From positions 1 through 41,589 of the forward strand of contig CAJUFE010000043.1 of NCBI GenBank assembly GCA_910585635.1: DNA of 41,589 nt, written 5' to 3'. A model generated the notes under the pieces. It was not told where the DNA came from, made no database searches, and saw nothing but the letters and a program-made list of their open reading frames with translations. Below are positions 31,925 to 40,333 of the stretch, piece by piece (within the stretch, counting starts at the first letter, position 1; each line of letters starts with the position of its first letter). This stretch comes from an uncultured Lachnospiraceae bacterium. GTDB lineage: Bacteria; Bacillota; Clostridia; Lachnospirales; Lachnospiraceae. A program made the translations under genes and the position numbers.

Positions 31925-33583
31925 ATGATGCGAAAGACATTGGTGGTGGGACATAAGAATCCGGACACAGATTCGATCTGTTCCGCTATCTGCTACGCAA
32001 ATTTGAAAAGGAAGCTGACCGGCGGGATATTTGAGCCGGCCAGGGCCGGACAGGTGAACCCGGAGACCCAGTTCGTGCTGGAGTATTTTGGCGTGGAAGC
32101 CCCCAGGCTTTTGAACACGGTCCGCACCCAGGTGAAGGATATCGAGATCGGTGTGACCGAGGGCGTAAAGAAGGATATCTCGCTGAAAAATGCCTGGAAC
32201 CTGATGCAGAAGGCGAATGTGGTCACCCTGGCCACTGTGACGGATAACGGGCTCTTAGAAGGGCTGATCACGGTGGGAGATATCACAAAATCCTATATGA
32301 ACGTCCTGGACAGCAGCATCCTCTCCAAAGCCTCCACCCAGTATTCCAATATCGTGGAGACCTTAGAGGGCGATATGGTGGTGGGCGATGAGAATGACTT
32401 CTTCAGCAGAGGAAAGGTGCTGGTGGCAGCGGCTAACCCGGATATGATGGAATTCTACATCGAGCCCCACGACCTGGTGATCTTAGGGAACCGCTATGAA
32501 TCCCAGCTGTGTGCGATCGAGATGGAAGCCAGCTGCATCATCGTCTGTGAGGGGGCCGGAGCCTCCAGGACGATCCAGAAGCTGGCCCAGGAGAAAGGAT
32601 GCAATGTGATCGCCACGCCTTATGATACATACACGGCGGCCCGTCTGATCAACCAGAGCATGCCGATCAGCTATTTTATGAAGACAGACCATCTGGTGAC
32701 CTTCAGCGATGAAGACTACATCGACGACATCCGGGAAGTGATGACCAGCAAGCGCCATCGGGATTTCCCGATCGTGGATAAGAACGGACATTATAAGGGC
32801 ATGATCTCCCGCCGGCACCTGCTGGGTTCCAGGGGAAAGCCGGTGATCCTGGTGGACCATAATGAAAAGGAACAGGCTGTAGACGGCATTGAGAGTGCCG
32901 ACTTACAGGAGATCATCGACCATCATAAGCTGGGCGCGGTGGAGACGATCGCCCCGGTCTACTTCAGGAACCAGCCGGTGGGCTGTACGGCCACTATCGT
33001 GTATCAGATGTATCGGGAGACGGGGACAGAGATCGAGCAGAAGATCGCGGGCCTTCTGTGCAGCGCGATCCTATCGGATACATTGCTGTTCCGTTCCCCC
33101 ACCTGCACGGCTGTGGATAAGGCGGCCGCCATCGACCTGGCGAAGATCGCGGGGATCGAGCTGGAGGAGTACGCCGGGAAGATGTTCGCGGCAGGCAGTG
33201 ACCTGAAAGGTAAGAGCGATAAAGAGATCTTCTATCAGGACTTCAAGCGGTTCGAGGCCGGAAAGGTGAAATTCGGCGTGGGACAGATCAGCTCGGTCAA
33301 CGCAGAAGAGCTGGCCGATCTGGAGATCCGGCTCATCCCCGTCTTAAAGCAGGCCAGGCAGGAGCATGGGACCGATATGATGTTCTTCATGCTGACCAAT
33401 ATCCTGACAGAATCCACACAGCTCCTCTGTGAGGGACCGGGGGCAGAACAGCTGATCATCAAGGCGTTCCATCTGGAGGGCGAGGACGCGAACATCCAGG
33501 TGAAGAGCCCGGTGATCAGCCTGCCCGGCGTAGTATCCAGGAAAAAGCAGCTCATCCCGGTGATCATGATCGCGGAGGGATGA
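31925..33583 (+). CDS. Manganese-dependent inorganic pyrophosphatase with CBS/DRTGG regulatory insert
   Basis: A 552-residue family II pyrophosphatase that hydrolyses diphosphate in the cytoplasm. The DHH domain starts with VVGHKNPDTDS (H10, D14, D16) and continues after the insert with VDHNE and the DHH-type DHHKLG (about 330-335). A DHHA2 domain ends the protein. Between them about 230 residues carry two CBS motifs and a DRTGG domain, which in this subfamily bind adenine nucleotides and tune activity. The start is uncertain: ATG 31925 or 31928 gives the family N-terminus, while ATG 31901 lacks a ribosome site. The upstream 11-bp repeats suggest response-regulator control. Confidence 0.93.
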   Translation: MMRKTLVVGHKNPDTDSICSAICYANLKRKLTGGIFEPARAGQVNPETQFVLEYFGVEAPRLLNTVRTQVKDIEIGVTEGVKKDISLKNAWNLMQKANVVTLATVTDNGLLEGLITVGDITKSYMNVLDSSILSKASTQYSNIVETLEGDMVVGDENDFFSRGKVLVAAANPDMMEFYIEPHDLVILGNRYESQLCAIEMEASCIIVCEGAGASRTIQKLAQEKGCNVIATPYDTYTAARLINQSMPISYFMKTDHLVTFSDEDYIDDIREVMTSKRHRDFPIVDKNGHYKGMISRRHLLGSRGKPVILVDHNEKEQAVDGIESADLQEIIDHHKLGAVETIAPVYFRNQPVGCTATIVYQMYRETGTEIEQKIAGLLCSAILSDTLLFRSPTCTAVDKAAAIDLAKIAGIELEEYAGKMFAAGSDLKGKSDKEIFYQDFKRFEAGKVKFGVGQISSVNAEELADLEIRLIPVLKQARQEHGTDMMFFMLTNILTESTQLLCEGPGAEQLIIKAFHLEGEDANIQVKSPVISLPGVVSRKKQLIPVIMIAEG

Positions 33584-33658
33584 GCGGAGGAGAGGGATAT
33601 CCAAAGAGACCGCATAGGAGCGATGCAGAGGCAGGATATCCGGATATCCCGCGGCGGG

Positions 33659-33877
33659 CTGACCACTGAGACGGGCTCCACTGAGACGGGGTGACCGCTG
33701 AGGCGGGGTGACCACTGAGACGAGGCGACCGCTGAGACGGGCGACCGCTGAGACGGGGTGACCACTGAGACGGGGTGACCGCTGAGGCGGGGTGACCGCT
33801 GAGACGGGCTGAGCGCTGAGACGGGGTGACCGCTGAGGCGGGCTGAGCGCTGAGGCGGGGTGACCGCTGAGACGGGG
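33659..33877. repeat. 17-bp minisatellite, about 13 copies
   Basis: Thirteen units of 16-18 bp, consensus TGACCGCTGAGACGGGG with A/G and C/T variants, run head to tail in the 318-bp gap between the pyrophosphatase and flavin-reductase-like genes. The period is not a multiple of 3 and no gene covers it. There are no spacers, so it is not a CRISPR array. It ends about 25 bp before the preferred start of the next gene. Confidence 0.92.
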
Positions 33878-33901
33878 TACGCCGCAGGAAGAGCCGGGCA
33901 T

Positions 33902-34654
33902 ATGGACGGGCGCGATAGGCAGCAGGGAAAGGAAAGCGACGACTGGAGAAAAGGGGATAAGGTGGAACGAAAAAAACGAGATCAGAAGCCCCGTGGCCCA
34001 AGGACCGGAAAGGACCGAGGTCGGGATGAGAAAAAAAGGCCGCGTGAGGATAGGGGTCAGGCACCGAGAGAGGGAAGCCATGAGAAAAGCCTCTGGCCGC
34101 CGGGGAACATGCTCTATCCGCTCCCGGTGGTGATGGCAAGCTGCGGACGGCCCGGTGAAAAGCCCAATATCATCACCGTGGCCTGGGCGGGGACCGTATG
34201 CTCCTCGCCGGCCATGGTCTCCATATCCGTGCGGAAGGAGCGGTATTCCTACCAGATCATCAAAGAGACCGGGGCGTTTGTGATCAATCTGGTGACCAAG
34301 GATCTGGTCTTTGCCGCAGATCACTGCGGGGTGCGGTCCGGCAGGGACGAGGATAAGTTTAAGGAGATGGGCCTGACCCCCCAGCCTTCCAGGAAGGTGG
34401 CGCCGCCGGGGATCTTAGAAAGCCCGGTGAACATAGAATGTAAGGTGGACCAGACGATCCCCCTGGGGAGCCATGATATGTTCATAGCCCAGGTGCTGGG
34501 CGTGACGGTGGATGAGCGCTATCAGGATGCTGCCGGGAAGTTCCATCTGAACGATATGGGCTTGGTGGCGTATTCCCATGGCGCATATCGGACGCTGGGA
34601 GGATGTGTGGGGACCTTTGGATACTCAGTGAAAAAAAGCAAAAAAGGGAGATGA
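33902..34654 (+). CDS. Flavin-reductase-like protein with basic low-complexity N-terminus
   Basis: A 250-residue protein. From about residue 63 it matches flavin reductase-like (FMN-binding split-barrel) proteins: WPPGNMLYPLPVVMASC, NIITVAWAGTVCSSPAMVSISV and RYSYQIIKETGAFVINLV. Such proteins bind FMN and are often electron carriers or oxidoreductases of unknown substrate. The first 62 residues are Lys/Arg/Asp/Gly-rich with no predicted fold and look like an addition, since homologues begin near the WPPGNMLYP segment. ATG 33902 has AGGAAGAG upstream; a GTG start near 33961 would shorten the tail. It begins at the edge of the 17-bp minisatellite. Shikimate kinase follows after 7 nt, so they form an operon. 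Confidence 0.82.
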   Translation: MDGRDRQQGKESDDWRKGDKVERKKRDQKPRGPRTGKDRGRDEKKRPREDRGQAPREGSHEKSLWPPGNMLYPLPVVMASCGRPGEKPNIITVAWAGTVCSSPAMVSISVRKERYSYQIIKETGAFVINLVTKDLVFAADHCGVRSGRDEDKFKEMGLTPQPSRKVAPPGILESPVNIECKVDQTIPLGSHDMFIAQVLGVTVDERYQDAAGKFHLNDMGLVAYSHGAYRTLGGCVGTFGYSVKKSKKGR

Positions 34655-34661
34655 TCGACCC

Positions 34662-35237
34662 ATGAAGGACAATATCACATTGATCGGTATGCCGGCTGCC
34701 GGGAAGAGTACCATAGGTGTACTCCTGGCAAAGCGGATAGGCTATTCTTTTGTCGATGTAGACATCCTGATCCAGGAACAGGAGAAGAAGCTGCTCAAGG
34801 ATATCATCGCGGAAAGAGGGCTGGAGGGCTTCTTAAAGCTGGAGGAGGAGGTCAATGCCGGCCTGAAGGTGACCAATGCCGTGATCGCCCCAGGCGGCTC
34901 CGTGGTCTACGGGAAGGAAGCCATGGAGCATCTAAAGCAGATCAGCGAGGTGGTCTATCTGAAGCTGAGCTATGAAGAGATGGCGCGGCGTGTGGGAGAC
35001 GTAGTGGACCGGGGCGTGGCCTTAAAGCCCGGATACACGTTAAAGGATCTGTATACAGAAAGAGCGCCCCTCTATGAGCATTATGCGGATATCACGGTAG
35101 ACGAGATGGAAGATCGCTGGCTGGGCGATACGGTGGACCGGCTGCGGATCATGATCGAAAAGGAATGGGAAAAGCAGGAAAACGAAGAGGAGCAGCTGTT
35201 GGAATTCCTCCATATGGAAGGGGAAGGTCGGCGGTGA
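34662..35237 (+). CDS. aroK: Shikimate kinase-like P-loop kinase
   Basis: A 191-residue P-loop protein with Walker A GMPAAGKST (9-17), the Asp-containing substrate segment FVDVDIL, the Gly-rich GGSVVYG and the lid/adenine region RAPLYEHYADITVDE. This matches the shikimate kinase family, which phosphorylates shikimate in the chorismate pathway. The usual FR-x-x-E substrate motif is replaced by FLKLEEE, a feature I associate with a Lachnospiraceae subgroup whose true substrate may differ. The acidic C-terminal tail (KQENEEEQLLEF) is an extra. It overlaps no gene and lies 7 nt after the flavin-reductase-like gene. Confidence 0.75.
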   Translation: MKDNITLIGMPAAGKSTIGVLLAKRIGYSFVDVDILIQEQEKKLLKDIIAERGLEGFLKLEEEVNAGLKVTNAVIAPGGSVVYGKEAMEHLKQISEVVYLKLSYEEMARRVGDVVDRGVALKPGYTLKDLYTERAPLYEHYADITVDEMEDRWLGDTVDRLRIMIEKEWEKQENEEEQLLEFLHMEGEGRR

Positions 35238-35325
35238 AGGCGGATAGCTGCCCGACCGATCGGCTCCGCTGCCTGTGATCTGTGCCGTTTTGGCAAAAGG
35301 ATGGTTTGTAAAGGTATAGCAAGAT

Positions 35326-35361
35326 AAAAAAGAGGCGGTGCGCTATGCACGGCCTCTTTTT
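35326..35361. terminator. Bidirectional terminator between aroK and the minus-strand membrane gene
   Basis: AAAAAGAGGC and GCCTCTTTTT (with inner GTGC/GCAC) form a near-perfect stem with A-rich left and T-rich right arms, suitable for both converging transcripts. Confidence 0.9.
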
Positions 35362-35377
35362 AGGCGTTTAAGAAGAT

Positions 35378-35896
35378 CTACAGCATATTGATATACTGGA
35401 GCAGCCGGTCCGCGATGTCCATGCTGCTGTAGAGCAGGAGGGCGATGATCCCTAAGGCGACCAGGAAGAAGACCAGCTTATAGACCAGATAGGCTCTGGC
35501 AAAGTCCTTACGCTGGTCCTTTTTGCTCAGGGCCAGGATCAGCAGGTAGATCCACCCGATGACCGGGAGGTTCATGATCATGAAGGTGTTGAACCAGCAC
35601 TGGATCGGGGAACGCCGGATGTAGCCGGGGCCGTCCACAGAAGAATAGACCTCCAGCTGCCGCCATGATGGGGCCTTCTCTTTTTTCTCTTTGCTGTTCT
35701 TAGCGCCTTTAGGAGGATCGGAGGAAGGCTCCTCTGCCAGGAGGGATCCCTTTTCCTGCCGTTCCCAGGACCGGAGGGGCTGTCGGGGCTCCGGAGGGCT
35801 CTTGACTGGCTCCGGGACAGTCCGCAGGATCTTGGAGGTGCTTGTCCGGTCTCCCTGGATGATCTCCAGCTTATCGTCCTTATCGAGATTGTTCAT
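35378..35896 (-). CDS. Small two-helix membrane protein partner of the penicillin-binding protein
   Basis: A 172-residue protein of unknown function. The first 85 residues are hydrophilic and Pro/Lys/Glu-rich. A conserved-looking region (IRRSPIQCWFNTFMIMNLPVIGWIYLLILAL, then a loop KKDQRKDFARAYLVYK) leads to a second helix (FFLVALGIIALLLYS). The start ATG at 35896 overlaps the stop of the penicillin-binding protein gene (TGATG), with GGAGG inside that gene. The two are therefore translationally coupled, and the protein is probably a membrane partner or regulator of wall synthesis. No family name is claimed. Confidence 0.8.
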   Translation of the reverse strand: MNNLDKDDKLEIIQGDRTSTSKILRTVPEPVKSPPEPRQPLRSWERQEKGSLLAEEPSSDPPKGAKNSKEKKEKAPSWRQLEVYSSVDGPGYIRRSPIQCWFNTFMIMNLPVIGWIYLLILALSKKDQRKDFARAYLVYKLVFFLVALGIIALLLYSSMDIADRLLQYINML

Positions 35897-38562
35897 CAGT
35901 TATCACCTCCAGGTCCTTGAGGAATGTCTGTTGTCCGGTCGGATGGGGCGCTGTTGTTGAAGGCGCCCGGCCCGGCGGAAAGATCCGGCCCGGAGGAGGT
36001 ATTGCCCCCGCCGGTGGTATCCCCTATGTTGGGGAAGGCGCCCGGTCCGGCAGAATAATCCGGCCTCGTCTCCGGCTCTACCGGCTGGGCGGCAGCCTCG
36101 ATGGCGTCTTGTGCGGCCTGGGCAGCGGCCTGCTGCAGAGCAGCCTCGGCTGCCGCCGCCGCCCGGAGCCTGGCGGCTTCCACGGCGGCCCGCTGTTCGG
36201 CATAAGCCTGGATCTCCGCATGCATGGCGGACAGGCGGGGCTGGAAGCGCTCATACTGCCGCTCGATCCGTTCCAGGTATTGGGTGCGCTCATTACTCTC
36301 ATCCAGCATGCTGATCTGGGCGATCATGGACTTGTAGGTCTCCTGTACCCAGTAGCCATCCTCCGCGGTGGTGATGGTCCTGGTCTCGAACGCGCTCACA
36401 TTGGTCTTGAGCTCGGCTAAGATCTTGGACTGCTGGCCGTCATGCTCGGACTGGGCGGCTCTGAGCTCTGCGGTGGTACTGAAATAATCGGTCATACCGT
36501 TGACCGGATCGGTCTGCTGGACCACGGTCACCGGGACCTCCCAATCCCAGGGCTCCAGGTCGGTATGGATCTGATCCATCACCTTTTTCCAGATCCGCCC
36601 GGCATAGGTGCTGCCAAATATGCCCGGCATAGCCCGGGGGATATCGTAGCCTACCCAGATCGCGGTGGTGTAGTAGCGGGTATAGCCGCAGAACCAGGTA
36701 TCTTTATTGCTGTTAGTAGTGCCGGTCTTCCCGGCGCAGGGCATCCCGCCGGCCAGCCCCAATCCCCGGCCCGTGCCGTAGGGGGAGGACATGGTCCCCT
36801 TTAAGATATCGGTGATCATAAAGGCGGTATCTTCCAGATAGACCTGCTTAGCGGAAGGTGTCCAGTTCTTGGTCAGCTCGCCGTCATGCTCGTGGACGAT
36901 CTTCACGATGCAGGTGCGGTCATTGTATACGCCGTTGTTCGCCAGGGTGCTGTAGCCCTTGGCCATGTCCACGACCCGGGTGCCGTTGGTAAAGCCGCCG
37001 ATGCTCAAGGCCGGGATGCCTTTATCCACATAGCTGATCCGGTGGAACTCCATCTGGCCCAGATAGTTGAGGCCGGTCTGGATCCCGATGTCCTCTAACA
37101 CCTGCCAGGCCACCGTGTTCAGGCTGCGGTTCAAGGCTTCACGGATGGTCACCGGCCCGTGATAGCTGCCGCTGCTGTTGGAAGGTCCGTCCTCCCATTT
37201 ATGGTCGTCCACGACCCTGGTGGGATAATAATCCCCGGTGTCAAAAGCGGGGGCATAGTCTAAGAGGGGCTTGATGGTGCTGCCTGGCTGACGGGCGCTC
37301 AAGTATGCGCGGTTGAACTTGTCGTCTGTGCCCCGGCCGCCTACGATGGCCACCACATAATTGCTCTGGTTGTCCACGATAACGCCGGCGCCCTGAAGGG
37401 CATACTTGCCGTTATCCTGGAGCTCTGTGTAGGAGGAGAGCCCCAAGTCGATCCCCTCCTGGAGCTGCTGCTGTAAGCTGGCATCCAGAGAGGTGTAGAT
37501 CTGATAGCCGCCGGCCCGGATGCTGTCGGTCTTCTCGCCGTAAGCCGCCTCATAGCGCGCGGTGTAAGCGTCATAGTCGTCTTTATTCTCGAACAAGTAC
37601 TGGAACTCGAAGCCGTCGATCTTCATCAGCTCGATCGCGGCGCAGTGGATGGCGTAGCTGGTCTGGTAGCTCTCGTCGGTGCCCTCCATGGTCTCCTGGA
37701 CGATGCTCAAGGGGATCTCGATGTACCGATCATACTCTTCCTTGTCGATGTAGCCCACCTCATACATGCTCTTTAGCACATCGTTCCGCTTGATGAAGGC
37801 GGTGCCGGGGTGGTTCACCGGGTCATAGGCGGAGGGGCTGTTGCTGATGCCCACCAGGACAGCGGCCTCATAAGGCTCCAGCTCCGCGGCGGTCTTGCCG
37901 AAATAATAGCGGCTGGCCGCCTGGACCCCATAGCAGTTGTGGCCATAGAAGTTGGTATTGCAGTAAAATTCCATGATGTCCGCTTTGGAATATTCCTTCT
38001 CCACCTCCGGGGCCAATAAGATCTCCACCACCTTTCGGGTGAAGGTCTGCTCCTGGGTCAGATATGTATTCTTGATCACCTGCTGGGTGATCGTGCTCCC
38101 CCCCTGGGTGATCCTCCCACGGTGCTTCACCAGAGCCAGAGCCGCCCGGGTGGTAGCGATCCAGTCCACGCCGGTATGGGTCTTGAAACGCTTGTCCTCC
38201 TGTGCGATGTACGCGTTCTGGATGTTCATGCTGATATCGCTGATATCCACATATTCATAATGGCCGGCATTGATCAGGCCGATCTGCCGTCCGTCCTTAT
38301 CGTAGATGATGGTGTCGGACAGCATACTGAAATCCGAACGGTCCATGGATGCCAATTTATCATATGCGACTTCCCGGCAATGATCCAGCTCCGGCTTTAC
38401 CTTGATGAAGATGAACACCGCCGCGCATATCCCTGCGACGCAGCCGATGGTCAGGACGGCTAAGAGAGCATGAAAAAGCCAGCCCAAGATCCCGAGGCAG
38501 CTGAAGCATAAGGTCAGGATGCTCCTCCATATCTTGTACAAGACTGAACCAAATTTTTTCAT
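35896..38562 (-). CDS. Class A penicillin-binding protein (PBP1A type)
   Basis: This 888-residue bifunctional peptidoglycan synthase has an N-terminal anchor (about 31-53), then a GT51 glycosyltransferase domain with EDKRFKTHTG (catalytic E122) and GGSTITQQVIKN (154-165). The transpeptidase domain follows with S428-x-x-K431 in QPGSTIKP, SLN (480-482) and KTGTTN (612-617). The last 150 residues are an Ala/Glu coiled-coil stretch and a disordered tail with two SAGPGAF repeats. On the minus strand AAAGGAC precedes ATG 38562, and TATAAT (38599-38594) supplies a likely -10. It overlaps the next gene by its stop codon. Confidence 0.95.
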   Translation of the reverse strand: MKKFGSVLYKIWRSILTLCFSCLGILGWLFHALLAVLTIGCVAGICAAVFIFIKVKPELDHCREVAYDKLASMDRSDFSMLSDTIIYDKDGRQIGLINAGHYEYVDISDISMNIQNAYIAQEDKRFKTHTGVDWIATTRAALALVKHRGRITQGGSTITQQVIKNTYLTQEQTFTRKVVEILLAPEVEKEYSKADIMEFYCNTNFYGHNCYGVQAASRYYFGKTAAELEPYEAAVLVGISNSPSAYDPVNHPGTAFIKRNDVLKSMYEVGYIDKEEYDRYIEIPLSIVQETMEGTDESYQTSYAIHCAAIELMKIDGFEFQYLFENKDDYDAYTARYEAAYGEKTDSIRAGGYQIYTSLDASLQQQLQEGIDLGLSSYTELQDNGKYALQGAGVIVDNQSNYVVAIVGGRGTDDKFNRAYLSARQPGSTIKPLLDYAPAFDTGDYYPTRVVDDHKWEDGPSNSSGSYHGPVTIREALNRSLNTVAWQVLEDIGIQTGLNYLGQMEFHRISYVDKGIPALSIGGFTNGTRVVDMAKGYSTLANNGVYNDRTCIVKIVHEHDGELTKNWTPSAKQVYLEDTAFMITDILKGTMSSPYGTGRGLGLAGGMPCAGKTGTTNSNKDTWFCGYTRYYTTAIWVGYDIPRAMPGIFGSTYAGRIWKKVMDQIHTDLEPWDWEVPVTVVQQTDPVNGMTDYFSTTAELRAAQSEHDGQQSKILAELKTNVSAFETRTITTAEDGYWVQETYKSMIAQISMLDESNERTQYLERIERQYERFQPRLSAMHAEIQAYAEQRAAVEAARLRAAAAAEAALQQAAAQAAQDAIEAAAQPVEPETRPDYSAGPGAFPNIGDTTGGGNTSSGPDLSAGPGAFNNSAPSDRTTDIPQGPGGDN

Positions 38563-38593
38563 AAATTTTGTCCTTTCTTTTTTCGGTTCTTTT

Positions 38594-38599
38594 ATTATA
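38594..38599 (-). promoter_or_regulatory. -10 element of the penicillin-binding protein promoter
   Basis: TATAAT on the minus strand about 32 nt upstream of ATG 38562, with a weak -35. On the plus strand, an extended -10-like GGGTATAAT near 38706 may serve the phosphodiesterase gene. Confidence 0.5.
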
Positions 38600-38835
38600 C
38601 CCTATCGGAACGGAAAAGCATATAGGTAAAGTGGGAGAAAAAGTGATAAAATGTTGGAAAAAATGCGCAGATCAAAACATCGCCTTGCATTAATGCGGGA
38701 AAATGGGTATAATAGGCGAGGCCGCTGCTTTCTGCAGCTTTATTTTTTGTCCCGGGCGCTCGTGCGCCGGGATACACATACACATATATCTACAGAAAGA
38801 TATCTACAGAAAGAGCTTGATATGGAGAGAAGACG

Positions 38836-39534
38836 ATGAGAGGCGGAGCGATACGTGCGGCGGTGATCTCGGACACCCACGGCCTGCTGCGGCCGGAGGT
38901 GGAAAAGCTGATCGCCACCTGTGATGTGGTCATCCATGGAGGTGACTTTTCGGACCAGATGCTGTACCATAGATTGAACACAAGACAGCCCCTGTATGCG
39001 GTCCGGGGGAATAATGACAATGGCTGGTCTAAGAGCCTGCCGACCATCAGGCGTTTTTCGCTGGCAGGTGTGAGGTTCATCATGGCCCATGACCGGGCGG
39101 ATATCCCCCGGGACCTAAAGGAGGAGCAGGTGGTCCTGTTCGGACATTCCCATCGATACCATCAGCAGATGGAAGGGGGGCGGCTGTGGCTGAACCCGGG
39201 GAGCTGTGGGTATAAGCGGTTCACACTCCCGCTGTCCATGGCGGTGATGACCCTGCAGGATGGGGAGTATCAGGTGGAGCCCATATGGCTGGATGAGGAA
39301 TATGGGAGGAGCCGGGAAGATGTGGCAAAGGAGGCGGGACAGAAAGAGGGAGAGAAGGATCAGCTCTTTCTGGTCGCGAAGATCATGCGGTTCATAAAAA
39401 AGGGGGAGAAGGTCAGCTGGGTGGCCGATAACCTGGAGGCTGAGCCGGCTTTTGTGGAGGCGATCTGCCAGATCCTGGCGGCTCAGCCGGGAGCAGATGC
39501 CCATCAGGTCCTGGCGAGGCTGGTGGGCCGATAG
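38836..39534 (+). CDS. YfcE/MJ0936-type metallophosphoesterase with C-terminal extension
   Basis: A 232-residue calcineurin-like phosphodiesterase. All five metal motifs are visible: ISDTHG (D13, H15), HGGDFSD (D37), RGNNDN (58-62), AHD (H85) and GHSH (103-106). The family core is about 160 residues. Here an extra 75 residues follow, with a helical domain (FLVAKIMRFIKKGEKVSWVADNLEAEPAFVEAICQIL) that resembles a winged-helix or small helical module and may bind a partner or nucleic acid. GGAGAG precedes ATG 38836. The physiological substrate is unknown; cyclic-nucleotide or phosphodiester activity is typical of relatives. Confidence 0.9.
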   Translation: MRGGAIRAAVISDTHGLLRPEVEKLIATCDVVIHGGDFSDQMLYHRLNTRQPLYAVRGNNDNGWSKSLPTIRRFSLAGVRFIMAHDRADIPRDLKEEQVVLFGHSHRYHQQMEGGRLWLNPGSCGYKRFTLPLSMAVMTLQDGEYQVEPIWLDEEYGRSREDVAKEAGQKEGEKDQLFLVAKIMRFIKKGEKVSWVADNLEAEPAFVEAICQILAAQPGADAHQVLARLVGR

Positions 39535-39575
39535 GTGTGTGGCGGATGATCTTATCTTTATCTTAGAGCTAAGAA

Positions 39576-39677
39576 ATGGGGCTGGGGCAAGATAGCGGCT
39601 CTATACACGATATGCTGCTTTGATCATATGATCGCATCCGCATATGGTGTATATGCTGCATCTTGCCGCGACCCCAT
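39576..39677. repeat. 102-bp near-palindrome between convergent genes
   Basis: Two arms of about 50 bp fold back almost along their whole length, meeting at ATGATCAT-like sequence near 39626. The ends are ATGGGG/CCCCAT, then GGCAAGAT/ATCTTGCC, TATACAC/GTGTATA and ATATGC/GCATAT. It lies between the converging phosphodiesterase and HExxH-protein genes and lacks a T-tract. It could be a terminator, a mobile palindromic element or a small RNA precursor. Confidence 0.8.
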
Positions 39678-39685
39678 CTCACACA

Positions 39686-40333
39686 TCAGGCCACTTGGTC
39701 CAGGAACTTCCCAGTCTCCACGGGCTCGGGCGCGACCTCTCTGGAGGTGCGGAAGGTGGTGCGGGTGGTGCCGCCGGACATGTAGACCCTTCCGCACTCC
39801 GGGCAGATGGCAGTATGATAGGTGACGGACTGGGAGAGGATCTCCTTATCTTCGTCCTTGGCTGCATCGGCCTTGGCGTGGGCTACATGCTCCATCTCAT
39901 GGGAGCGGATCGCGTAGGCGGCCCGCTCAGGATCTAAGTGGGTGGGGGTCTTGAAGGAAACGCCGGGATCGTTAGAGCCGTCCTGGTATTTCCGGTTTTT
40001 GCAGGTCTGGCATTCGTAGGTGTCCACATCCCGCTGACCGGGGACCTTGAGCCCGGAGGCTTCCTGGCCCTTTTGCACCGCGCCCTGTGCGCCTGCCTGC
40101 GCTGTGGCTGCAGCCGAGCTGCCAGCAGGTGCTGCGCCGGTCACGGGCTGTCCGCCTGCTGCGGTCCCTATGGTCATACCTGTTGCCGTTGCGATCCCTA
40201 TGATCATGCCTGTTGCCGTTGCGGTCCCAGCGGTCATGCCTGTTGCTGCGGCTCCTGCGGTCATGCCTGTTGCTGCTGCGGCTCCTGCGGTCATGTCTGA
40301 TGGGCCGGCCGGATGTGTCCCCAGTCCCTGCAT
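39686..40333 (-). CDS. Zinc-ribbon/HExxH putative metallopeptidase-like protein
   Basis: A 215-residue protein (from ATG 40333) whose C-terminal half is conserved-looking: CQTCKNRKYQDGSNDPGVSF (C108, C111), SHEMEHVAHA with an HExxH pattern (H145, E146, H149) and CPECGRVYMSGGTT (C177, C180). The combination suggests a zinc ribbon with a possible metallopeptidase site; I recall unnamed Lachnospiraceae homologues with this pattern. Residues 14-60 are Met/Thr/Gly/Ala repeats encoded by a tandem repeat. The start is doubtful: AAGGAGG (40413-40407) points to a codon ATC at 40399, 22 codons upstream and in frame, with plausible coding sequence between. Confidence 0.75.
   Translation of the reverse strand: MQGLGTHPAGPSDMTAGAAAATGMTAGAAATGMTAGTATATGMIIGIATATGMTIGTAAGGQPVTGAAPAGSSAAATAQAGAQGAVQKGQEASGLKVPGQRDVDTYECQTCKNRKYQDGSNDPGVSFKTPTHLDPERAAYAIRSHEMEHVAHAKADAAKDEDKEILSQSVTYHTAICPECGRVYMSGGTTRTTFRTSREVAPEPVETGKFLDQVA
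40154..40294 (-). repeat. In-frame tandem repeat in the N-terminus of the HExxH protein
   Basis: About five imperfect units of 24-30 bp encode TGMTAGAAA-like steps (TGMTAGAAA, TGMTAGTATA, TGMIIGIATA, TGMTIGTA). All unit lengths are multiples of 3. Confidence 0.8.

Noticed and set aside
33659..33877. CRISPR array
   Set aside because: The units are contiguous 17-bp repeats without spacers, and no cas genes are present.
33344..34324. Long minus-strand open frame (326 codons) with RSPRLSGHP repeats
   Set aside because: It is the antisense reading of the pyrophosphatase end, the 17-bp minisatellite and the flavin-reductase start. The repeats merely lack stops, and there is no ribosome site or recognisable domain.
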